Shown here: positions 44,032 through 56,000 of the stretch, piece after piece | Layout of the letters: each line of letters opens with the position of its first letter | Numbering within the stretch: the first letter of the stretch is position 1 | Origin: Siphonodentalium dalli | Taxonomy: Eukaryota; Mollusca; Scaphopoda; Gadilida; Siphonodentaliidae | Assembly: GCA_032622095.1 (NCBI GenBank) | Contig: CP136066.1 | Location: 167,038,664 to 167,102,663, forward strand | Direction: 5' to 3' | DNA length: 64,000 nt | Notes under the pieces: model-generated | Databases searched by the model: none | What the model was told of the DNA's origin: nothing | The model's input: the letters and a program-made list of their open reading frames with translations, nothing else | Position numbers and translations under genes: made by a program

Positions 44032-44507
44032 TATTAAAATTTGAAAATATTTACCATGTTGTTTTCCATGTCACTATATTTGTTTGGGAAATGGGGCCGA
44101 ATTCACTTGAAGAGTGTTGGATGTATAAATTTACATAGGTTGTTTTATATTTTCCTTACATAACTATCCAGTCTTCAAAACTAGAAATAAGCATCCCATC
44201 AATGACCAGCCGAAGAGCCTAAATGACAAGTGTATGTTTGCTTGCATCAGCCATTATGACCTGTGCTCATTTATGTACAGGTATTATGCACTGATACCAG
44301 TAAATATGCTACATTTTTTGTTGATTCAATATGTAAAATAATATATTTGTTACTTGCACATTGTAACTGCATGTTTTTAAAACTACTTATTCTCGATATG
44401 GCTTACATATAATTGATAAGGGTTGAGACATGTATTTACTTATGTGTGTCGCTAGCGTATTCAAACATGAAAAGAAACATACTGCGGGCTCTCTCGACAA
44501 AATGCCC

Positions 44508-44513
44508 AATAAA
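44508..44513 (+). terminator. Possible polyadenylation signal of GLRX5
   Basis: The first clear AATAAA after the GLRX5 stop, 477 nt downstream, in sequence without a recognised repeat. Confidence 0.35.
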
Positions 44514-45621
44514 CATAACACTGAGATAGCATATACTTTGAAATTTCTATTTTCTGGCACAATATTATTAATGACCGGCCAATTTTGACAGGTACGAAAA
44601 TTTGAGTTATTTCCAGGCTTGCCAGTCTCTTTGAGAAGCCGATAATAATCCTATCAAATTTGCAGGTCGATCTCTCAGAGATTTCTTTTCTGTAATGATG
44701 GGATTCCTTCCATTTCATTGGTTATGGCTCAGACTATGCATGATTTCATTGGTCTGTGGCATTGCCTGCGGAATCCCAAAGGCAGTACTTTAATGGGCTT
44801 GAGTTACTAAAAATAGGAAAAATTTATGTCACACCCAAATGCAAACGAAGAAAAAAATATGACTTCTCACGCACTTCACTGAAGTGTTTTATCGATGATT
44901 GATGACATTAACAACTTGAAATCAGAACAGGACGCTATTATAAGGTGCATCATAGTTGACAATCAACCTGGTACGCTTGCCATTTTAGAATTTTATCTTA
45001 ATGGTGCGAAGTCACCTTGGAAAATCCCTTCCATTCTCGGAAAAGAAATCTCTATGAGAGATCGAGGGACCTAAATCTGATAAGAATATTGTCAGCTTTT
45101 CAATTGAAGCCAGTGTAGTTCTGAGTGGCACTGATCATTATTATCATACCAGCTTGATGTGTTTATAGAAGCCACTGAGGGCCTGGGTTGACGTGTGTAT
45201 TGAACCGACTGGCACCTGGCTTGATCGAACCTACTGGCACCCTGGCGTGATGTGTTGATCGAACCCACTGGGGGCCTGTGGTGATATGTGATTGAACCCA
45301 CTGGGCAGGGTTCGCGCTGCTACTTTGCCAAATTTGCCAATAGCAAAAATAATTAATATTTGGCAAAAAATATTTTTATTTGGCAAGTCACTTTTTAATT
45401 AAAGAAAGTTGAAAAATATTGGTCGATCAATATTATTCATTTCAGGAAACTCTTACAATATAATTGTAATAGTGGTGTTTCATAAGGTCTAGGAAAAGTT
45501 AACACCTCTATTAAGATACAGTTAATCTGATAGTATTACCGTAGTATCGACGGTTGGATGGATTAGTAGTATTTATTGTGGAGCTGTTTACATTGCTAAT
45601 CATCTGTTTTGATGTGCCATT

Positions 45622-45843
45622 CAAGCCTTGAAATAGGGTGTCTGTCATTTGCAGAATGAGGTCCCCAGAGGGTGAATCACCAAATTCACCCTCTGGGAAC
45701 CTCATTCTGCTGAGGTGTAAGCAGAATGAGGTCTCCCAGAGGGTGAATTTGGTGATGCTAGCCCGCTATGCGGGGTAGCATCACTAAATTCGCCCTCTGG
45801 GGACCTCATTCTGAAAATGACAGACACACTATTTCAAGGCTCG
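45622..45843. mobile_element. hAT element, family 2 (222 bp, internally duplicated)
   Basis: CAAGCCTTGAAATAGGGTGT at the left, CTATTTCAAGGCTCG at the right. Perfect 8-bp target duplication, GTGCCATT, at 45614-45621 and 45844-45851. The GAATGAGGTC..CAGAGGGTGAA block occurs twice. Confidence 0.85.
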
Positions 45844-46750
45844 GTGCCATTCTGAAGAAGCAGCCCTTCTAAAATGTTATTGTTCGCTTATTGGTTTGAT
45901 TGGGGGCCTGGGTTGATGTGTTTATTGAACCCATTGGGACCTGGCTTGATGTGTTGATTGACGTCACTAATGTAACCTCTAAACAGTCGCTTCAGACATC
46001 GGATAGCTCATAGCTGCTATCTGGAATTCTGGTAGTTGTTGCAGGAGTTCTTAAAGAGATTATATACATTTCACAAACATCTACTAAATGGTTGAGGTGT
46101 TTGATGTTCAAAATCGGGGCACAATCCACACCCTTCTCCTCGTCAATTCAGTTATAAACATGACTTTTTAAATATTATCGATATTTTAATGGATGTTGTA
46201 AATTTCCACAGCTCATGTATGAGTTTATCCCATCAGACAAACGTTTATATATGTTTTAAACAAATTTAAAATCGAAACTGCTCTGGTAAAATTTGAATGC
46301 GTCGGTTTAGAGATTACGTTAGTGATGTATGTTCCTCGCCCAGTTCAATGAAGTGATGAGAAATGTGGAAAATTTAAATGTTTAAGTCATACTAGAGGTC
46401 AACCTCAAGAGCCATATGAAGTTTGGGATCAATTGGATGAAACATATTAACTGTTAGGCATGCTGAAAGATTTAGTCATACAAAGAGTAAAACCCAAGAT
46501 GCTGCCAGCCATGTTTTTGATTGAAAATCATTCAAATATGATAGCTCCCATCTAGAAGTGATCATAAGCATGCCTGTACATTTTCCAAACATTAACCCAG
46601 TAAATGTGGACTGCACAGTATGCAAATGGATAAATGTGAAGGACTATCTCAGTGCATATCGGTGTCTTCCCCAGAAATTCCATGCAAAATGTCTTATATA
46701 AATCTAACACTAACAAGATGGGATAAAATTCATGAACAATGGTATAGTGG

Positions 46751-47037
46751 TTAATAATATTTATGTTTTTTTTGCTCCGGACATGCCCAACAATGACAAA
46801 CATTTTGACAATTAGGGCAGCCTTTAATACAATACTCGAAGAGTCGGTGGATCCTCTCTGATTCCTTATATTCCCGGAACTGTAGATAGTCTTTCAAAAC
46901 AGATGGAATGTTCAGCTGCTCAACTCCAGATTTCGGAACACATTTGCATTGAGCCATATGCAAAACGATAGATCTTCTACTGAGATGCTTCAATGTCATG
47001 GATGACTCTGAAAGATGCTTCAATGTCATGGATGACT
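46751..47037 (-). CDS. ASB gene, terminal exon with SOCS box
   Basis: Encodes ESSMTLKHLS twice in tandem, then RRSIVLHMAQCKCVPKSG, LNIPSVLKDYLQF and a Cys-rich tail (CIKGCPNCQNVCHCWACP) ending KKHKYY-stop. TLKHLSRRSI is the BC box; its usual Cys is Ser. The 30-bp duplication contains its own CTTTCAG acceptor, so splicing at 47037 or 47007 stays in frame and differs by ten residues. Confidence 0.85.
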
Positions 47038-50000
47038 CTGAAAGATGGAATGGAGAATGGTTTAACCCTTTTATGATGTTAGCTGCACTGGTGCAGCATT
47101 AACCCTTCCATGACTGGAGCTTCCTGAAATTTTGCGAAAACCCTGTGCCAATTCATTATCTTATATATGCGAGTCTCCCATAGGGAGCCTTACATATATA
47201 AGAGAATGAATTGGCCTAACAATATCTTGATCAAGTTCGAAAACTGACCAGGTCCACACATTTTGGGCAGAGATCAAGTCCTTAATTTAGTTCATATTAG
47301 TGAATTCATTTTGATCACGATAGCATCGCCATCTGCACGAGCCTTAACCCTTTGAACCTTGACGTCCTGAACGTTATATGGCCCCAACCCGAGGCGCCTT
47401 ACATTATATACAGTGTTCCGACGACGTAACTCATAATGCTCTTAACTGGGACATATATACATGTATACACGCTCAACTATACACTAACTGAACTGGTTTG
47501 CGATACAACGGGACATTATATTACACGTTCAATATACATGTAGATTATATTGCCGCTTCCTTTGGTCGCGCTATATATTTATAACGAAATTCTTATCCTT
47601 TGCCTACGATAAAAGGCATTTCTCAAAATGCGCCAAGAAACAAGACCCCCTGTTTCCAATTTAGCTGCTAAAGTCAGAGGTATGATTGTGACTCATTCGC
47701 GCAAAGTAGAAGCACAATTCTAGTTAATTTGGGCTTTGATCGCGAAATTTCTAACAAAACACTTCCCCTTTACCGACGATAAAAAGCAATCTTTTTTCTC
47801 ACAATAGTCCTCTGCGCATGAGCGAAGAAACAGACCCTCTATCATCAGTTTGTCTATCAAAGTCATGTGTGTAAACATGTGACGCGTGTGTGCAAAGTAG
47901 AAGTACAACTCTAGTTGATATGTGCGTTTATTGTGCTGTAATTTCGTGTCAAATATCGTCTGATTTCCGAACCGGTATTCCAGTCTCCCGAGATATAGGA
48001 ATATGAAAGTGTCAATGACACTGTAGCTCAACTTAGGTAAGGGAATAATTTAATGGTTGACAGTAAATGGAGGAATAGGAAAGGTGCTAATTGAAATGTC
48101 TAACCTACATGTAGCTGTGCCAAAGGATTTAGTCATGCAAAGAGTAAAATCCAAGATGGCTGCTGGCGGCCATGTTTTTTGGCTGAATGACCTCAAAATG
48201 ACTCGTTCCCATCTACATGTCATTGTTAACATCCATGACAAATTTCATGAAGATCCGACTAAAGCTACGACCGGCAGCACGCGCCAAAGGATTTAGTCAT
48301 GTATAGAGTAAAATCCAAGATGGCTGCTGGCGGCCATGTTTTTTGGCCGAACGACCCCAAAATGACTCGTTCCCATCTACATTTCAATATTAACCTCCAT
48401 GACAAATTTCATGATTATCAGTCGAATAGTACGACCTGTAGCCCGCACCAATGGATTTAATTTTGAAATCCAAGATGGCCTCCAGTGGCCATGTTTTTTG
48501 GCTGAATAACCTCAAAAGGACTCGTTCCCGTCTACATGTCATTGTTAACATCCATGACAAATTTTATGAAGATCCGACTAAAGCTACGACCTGTAGCCCG
48601 CGCCAAAGGATTTAGTCATGCAAAGAGTAAAATCCAAGTTGGCTGCTGACGGCCATGTTTTTTGGCCGAACGACCCCAAAATGACTCGTTCCAATCTACA
48701 TGTCATTGTTAACATCCATGACAAATTTCATGAAGTTCCGACCAAAGCTACGACCTGTAGCCCGCACCCAAGTATTTAGTCATGTAAAGAGTAAACTCCA
48801 AGATGGCAGCTGGCGGCCATGTTTTTTGGCCCCAAAATGACTCGTTCCCATCTACATGTCAATATTAACATCCATGACAAGTTTCATGATGATCAGACGA
48901 ACAGTACAACCTGTAGCCCGCGCCAATTAATTGAATTTTAAAATCCAAGATGGCCGCCAGCAGCCATGTTTTTTGGCCAAATGGCCCCAAAATGACTCGT
49001 TCCCGTCTACATGTCATTGTTAACATCCATGACAAATTTTATGAAGATCCGACCAAAGCTACGACCTGTAAGCCCGCGCCAAAGTATTTAGTCATGCAAA
49101 GAGTAAAATCCAAGATGGCTGCTGGCGGCCATGTTTTTTGACCGAACGACCCCAAAAAGACTCGTTCCCATCTGCATGTCATTGTTAACATCCATGACAA
49201 ATTTCATGAAGATCCGACTAAGCTACGACCTGTAGCCGCGCCAAAGGAAATTGTTGACGGACGATGGATGCCAACCCATGGCAATAGCTCAAACTTACAA
49301 AGTAAGTTGAGCTAATAAGGATTGGACCGCTATTCCGGTCTCTCGGGTTCAAAGGGTTAAATTGGACTATAGTCAATACCACTGAGGCTTTCAGATGGAT
49401 GAGTTGCATCTGGTGTGCTAACGTGACCAACAATAAATTTAGTTTACTCAACTGAATGGAATGAAATTTAGTATGTGAGTTTACTAGCCCAAATACAGGT
49501 CAAGTTCGAATATGGGTTCCGCCTGCCAATTATGGGCATTGGCCCTTTTTGTTGGAATTTGTACTCAATTTTCATTTCCGGATGATAACTCCAGTAATGG
49601 CCCTTTGTTTGAATTACCACGGCGTATTTTGCCACGCCCTAGCGATACTCTTGTTTTGAATCCAATGCATATTTTATATTTTTATTGTTCACACATGTCA
49701 GCTCATGCTGTGATGTTGAGAAAATTATCATCTCCATCATCTGTCGCCATAGTGATTATACTTCTATTGGTGACATAAGATCTTCTTGTTTTCAAAATAA
49801 GATTCAGAAGTGAGACTTCAAAAGGTTTGGCAAAGTCACAAAATCAGGGCCAGGAAAATACATCACTAATGTAATCTCACCATCGCTTCAGAAGTTTGGA
49901 TAGCTGCTATCTACAGTAATGCCCTAAATAATCGACTCCTTAACCACAGCAGAATTATGGTTAACTATTCAGGATTTAGTCGGAAATATGGCTTGTTGGT

Positions 50001-53000
50001 TAAGGAGTCGATTATTTAGGGCATTACTGTATGTAGTGGTTCAGCTAGATATTTGTTGCAGAAGTTATGGTACTTACGAGTGAAAAGGGATATCGTTGGC
50101 GCGATTCGAAGAGGTAATAAGTGGTTTTGGCACGAAATTTTTTATTGTAGATTCGGAATCAGCGGACTCAATTAGATCGGGTATATTAAACCCAAATATC
50201 CAATCAGAAGTGTGATTTTTTCGACATGTGACAAAAATTCATAAATCTGATTGGCGGAAAAATCCTGATCGAAAACGACGTAAACATACAACATTTTTAA
50301 GGAACCATCTGAGTCATGGAGTCGTGGATATCGGATTTAAAAGGCATTCCCATTATATCACCCCAATGAGATTTGATAAAACCAAAATGACAGGCGCGTA
50401 CACAAACTTGTACATGCACATTCAAGCACAACCTCCGTAAAGTGGCATCAATTGTTAATTATTTACACAAAAAAACATCGTAAAACATGGAAAAAATGAA
50501 AATCGCCGACTCAAAATTGTCGTAAATAAGTTGGAATCAGTTTTTTGTCTCCTGAACAATTGCTAATTTGACTAACGACCACTTCGAATCGAACAAACGC
50601 TATCTGAGGAGTCGAAGACACCTGACCAGAAAAGCTTCTATCAATTAATACTGATTTTATATCAATATTTTCTTATATATAATCAGATATAATGTGAAAA
50701 TTAAGAGGGAAATTTTTTTGTTTCTATTTTTAGATAGTTATCCCGCATATTACGCTCCGAATGAATGCGAGACATAACATGTCCCAAATTGATTGTATGT
50801 ATATTATACCAGAAAATTCTAAATAAAATCAATATCAGTTGAAAGAAGCTTTTCCAGACAGGGGTCTTCGATTTCATATTTATTATTTTATACCCATAAA
50901 CTACGGTATATACAACTTGTTATAGGAAGAGATAGACCATCTTCAAATGGTTGAGGTATGTTTGTTTTTCGAAATCGGGAAACAATCAATATCTAATTTC
51001 CTTATAAATTTCAGTTATAAATGAGTTTTCATCGTTAACTGATTTTTGAATGTGTGTTGTGACTTTCCACAACTCATACACTAGTTTATCAGTCAGACAA
51101 ATGTTTACACGTGTTTGGGTTAGAGACTTGATTTGTGACGTAGGTTCTTGGCCGTGAAAATTTAAGTTTGGCTTGAGAATATTTAAACAATACCTGTTGC
51201 TATGGCAATTGAAGAGCAATACAGTTTCTTCTGTATGATTTGATCATAAACTTTTTCCTCGATATCAAACTTGTTGCTAAGGAGAACGATAAGAATCAGG
51301 ATGAAGTACTCGGCATCCTTCTCGTTGTATGGCGATGCGGACATCTGCATGATATCCCAACTGCTGAATTTTGTCTTCATTTCTCCTCCTGCTATTAACA
51401 CTAACAACAGGTACTTTCCAAAATACCATGAATAATCATAGTTAAGATTGTTATTACATGTAGCTACCAATGCTAAATTAACTATAACATTTCCTTGAAT
51501 ATTGTCATGATAAAGCGTCACGTTGGAACCAGCATCTATAAGAAGTTTGCATAGTGGCCACAGTCTGTGACTCAAAGCTGTCATTAGGGCAGTGATTTCG
51601 TTGCCTTTGGGTCGGAGGTCATATTCATTATCTAGCATAAATTTCATGACCCACAAATAATATTCCATTCTTTCCACTGCGAGTGCACTTGACTTTATAG
51701 TGATATCAAGAATATTGATGAAAGGATGCTTGAACGAACACGGAAAATCAGCTAACTCGTCAAAATTGTCTCTCAGTTCATGTCCTAAAATGTTGATATC
51801 AGTATCTACTGTGTGTTCCAGTTTCCATTTGTCGATCGTAACACCAGCGGACAAAAGGAATCTTGGTATTCGTGAGTTCAAAGTTGAATATGCAATGTAA
51901 AGTGGATGTAAATTCTCATCGCAATTAAGAAGTACGCTGATATCTGTAACAGGAGGTTTCAAAAGTTTGGCACATCTGAAAAAAGATAATACAAATTGTC
52001 AGTCACTTTAAAGGCTCACTTAATTTTCGAACCCCCAGATCACATTATATAAAATATATGCCATATTATATACCATCTGAAAGTGAACTGTGAACATGTT
52101 GTTTTTGTTGAGGTACTGATTTGTTTTCTGCGCTAAAGTTTCATCTGGACTTGCAGTGCAAAGTCTATTATTTTCAATGGAAGGGGAATAATATATCTTA
52201 GTTTGAATTATGTTGCATTCTGGGAGCCAAATGGGGGGACATGTTTCTATGAAATCAGCTATTTTCTATTACTCTATGGGCACCTTCAGAGACACAGATA
52301 TTCCAAATGGTGATGTATTATAGTATTTTAATCATATTTTATGTCATAGACTAAAACCGTATATCAAGGCACTATAAAAAATAATAATCAGTGACTACAG
52401 AATTAAGTGGGCCTTTAATGATGGTCTACCTTATCTTATAACATTGATTGATTGATTGGGGTTTATTGTCGCTTTAGCAACTAAGGCCATATCACGACAT
52501 TGCCAGTTTTAGTGGTGGAGGAAATCCGCACACTTGCGACTAATCTAACAGTGATTTCAATGGCTGATAGACTCGTCAACCATGTGCGGCAAACCACCGG
52601 CCATCGGCGAGTAACTGGCAACTCCACCAGATAACAATTTCGAGTTACAAAGTCCACGATGGAAACATGTGGATTTGAACCCTTATCGCCAGTGCTGGAG
52701 GGCGAAACGGCTTGGAGTGGTACCCCTAACCGATTGAGCCACCGAGGCCCCGTATCTTATAACAAGATTATTTGTTTGCATCCTGATGTTTTTATAAATA
52801 CAGTAATGCCCTAAATAATCGACTCCTTAACCACAGCAGAATTATGGGTAACTTTTCAGGATTTATTTGGAAATATGGCTTGTTGCCATTCATCAGAAAG
52901 CTCTCAGAGTTATGGCCCTTTTTATTGGAATTTGCACTCAATTTTCATTTCAGGATGATAACTTTAGTAAAGTCTGAACTGAATGAAATGAAATTCGGTA

Positions 53001-56000
53001 TGTGAGTTTACCAGCCCAAAATACAGGTCAAGAATTTGTTCCGCCCACCAATTTATACCAGAGTTATGGCCCTTTGTTGAAATTACCACAGGCGTATTTT
53101 GCCATGCCCTAGTGATGCTCTTGTTAATTCCTCAAGAAAAATATTGGTCAATCATTTCCAATTAATTGTATTTATAAATAGTGGCATTTTATAAGGGTTA
53201 AACTTACTCAAAGTTTGATTTATATATGGCATAATTCAGAGGCGCAGCATTAAATACTTTCAGCGTGAGATTGGCATCGGCTCCATATCTAAGCAACAGT
53301 TTGATGCATTTTTTATGGCCGTTTTGTGCAGCAAGTAACAGTGGTGAGGCTGAGTCTTCAGCAGGATGGTCAACTATGTCTCGGTGCCCTGTAAGAAATG
53401 AGAGATTCTATGGTCAACTATGTCTCTATGCCCTGTAAGAAATGAGATATTCTATGGTCAACTATGTCTCTGTGCCCTGTAAGAAATGAGAGATTCTATG
53501 GTCAACTAGTATGGCCCAGAAACACACTGTCAAAAGGATGGTCTCGGTCAAAATTGCTGATGAAGATGGATAACTCTAAAAACAAGTGTAATACGGCCAC
53601 TTCATGAAATTTGGCCATATTACCACTGATTACTCTGAGCTTTGGTGGGTTCCTCGACTCGAATCAAATATTTTTTACCCCCGAAGACAACGAAAGTAAT
53701 TGAGGAGCATCTGATCAGATTGAGTACCTTTAAACTTTTTGCCCAGAAGTGAAACAAATGCTCTTTATTTCTAACATTATCAGGAATAGACTAACATGGA
53801 ATGCTCGTTTCTATTCCATGACATCTGTTTTTTGTTTGGGACACAAACATCATGTTTAAAGTTTTATTTTTTATGACTTCAATGCATGTTTCAGTAACAT
53901 AAAATGTTCATTTAAAGTTAGTATAAGTATTTATCGACCTATTTCAATACCGGAAAAAATTTAAAAGCGAATATTATTGGCTTTATTTTGGGACTCAAAC
54001 AGGCAGCCTTGTATTGATAACAAATTCATCATTTGTGACAGTATAGGCAGATCCTCCGGTGCTTATAAGCTTAACCCTTTCTTGACTTAGTAATCATTGA
54101 CGAGTAGTTCCCTTAGGAAATGTTCAGATAACCCTGCCATGACTGGAGCTTCCTGAAATTTTGCAAAAACCCTGTTCCAATAGATTCTTAAATATGCGAG
54201 TCTCCATAGGGTGCCTCAAATATATCAGAGTGCATTGGCCTAACAATATTTAGTGTAACTTAACCTTGTGAGCCAGTGCATTCTCTTATTTAGTGTAACT
54301 TAACCTTGTGAGCCAGTGCATTCTCTTATAAATGTGAGGCTCCCTATGGGAATCTCGCATATATAAGAGAATGCACTGGCACAGGATGTTTATTGCTGCA
54401 TCTGTGCAGATCCCATCATGAAAGGGTAAATAAAGACTGTATGTAAGTATTCCACTTATTTATTAAAGTTATGTGGAGCACTCAACCGGTGTGAACAAAT
54501 AGGAATACACAATAATCTTGTTTAATGTATTTATTTTCACATCCAAGCAAGCATGGATTTAGTGTGTCTGACATTTGCAGAATGAGTTTCCCAGAGGGTG
54601 ACTTCAGTGATGCTAGCCCACTTTGTGGGATAGCATAATTAAATGTACCCTCTGGGAACCCCATTATGCTTAGGCCTCAACTACTAGGCCTCAAGACCTA
54701 GGATCAAACTGAAGTTCCCCAGTTAAAGTTGGTGATGTATACATGTTCACCCATTAGTCACCTCGATTATGCATTTTATCTTCTGCAAATTAGGGGATAT
54801 AGAAACTTCCCAGAAGGGAAAAAGTAACAAAAAACAATGTTAAATTATAGATACTTCCCAGAAGATGAGGACTAAGCAGAATGAGGTCCCCATTCTGCAT
54901 CCAAGTTGGCAATATATGCAGTAAGTAGTGTTCAGACAAATCCGTTGCGTTTGTCCGTACATTGCAATGACATGATCCATTGTCTGTGTTAAATGGTTCA
55001 TACATGTGCATGCATTGCATTATAACGCAGAGCTTCCGATTGATAATAATTGAAGCTAATAAGTTCATTATTGGAATAAATGCAATATTGCAAACAATCC
55101 TTGAAATAGTGTGTCTGTCATTTGCAGAATGAGGTCCCCAGAGGGTGAATTTGGTGATGCTAGCCCGCTATGCGCGGTAGCATCACTAAATTCACCCTCT
55201 GGGGACCTCATTCTGCAAATGACAGACACACTATTTCAAGGCTTGTACAAGTTGATTTTCCTTCGAATACAGCCGCCATCTTTCACAGAAAACGCTACAG
55301 TATTTATAGTCTTGAAATCAGATTTTATAAAAATTATGTTGTTGTAATTGTGGCCCAGAAGAGATAAGACCATTTTTCCTGGGGAGGACGACCTAATAAG
55401 CAGTCTCTTTGAAAAGCCGATGATAATCCTAACGGATTTACATCTCTAGAAGTGTCCATTATATTTCATTTCTACGACGATGCGGCATTCGCAAAATGAT
55501 GTAATAAACCGTTTCCAAATATGGATTGCATGAATATCGTTGACTGATAATAACTTGAAGATGATGTCTCCTATATTGCGATGAGTAAAATGAATTATGG
55601 ATATAGCCTGTATTCAGTTTTCCAACAATAGTTGAGTTTGAAAATGCGTGGGAAAATTGTCAACGCGTCAGTGACCTGAGATCTGTGAAGTGATCTGTTA
55701 TGCCATAAACCAATGAAATCATGCGCAGTCTGCGCCACTCTCCAATGAATGGAGGGAATCCATTCAAAACAGAACTAAATTTTAATAGAGAGTTCTTCAG
55801 ACGTACATCCGATATAAGATCTTCGTCAGCTATTTAATGAGACTGCCTAATTATAAAGAATTTTACCTGTCCGAGAGGCAAATCTGAGTAGGATATATAA
55901 ACACTTGTAGTGACCTCTCTCTGCAGCTAGGAACACTGGACTGAGGTTATGCTCCGTATATACATCAATTCTGGCTCCTTTCGTCAGAAGGTAGTGTGTC

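Larger units (their letters stand above)
44040..46540. other. Sequence between GLRX5 and the ASB gene
   Basis: No exon seen. 45120-45310 is a ~37-bp tandem repeat (GGCCTGGGTTGATGTGTTGA-like), resumed at 45895-45960 after an insertion. A hAT element lies at 45622. Confidence 0.45.

Noticed and set aside
48057-49141. Plus-strand ORFs with HLHVIVNIHDKFHEDPTK repeats
   Set aside because: Translation of the satellite units; frames break at unit length changes.
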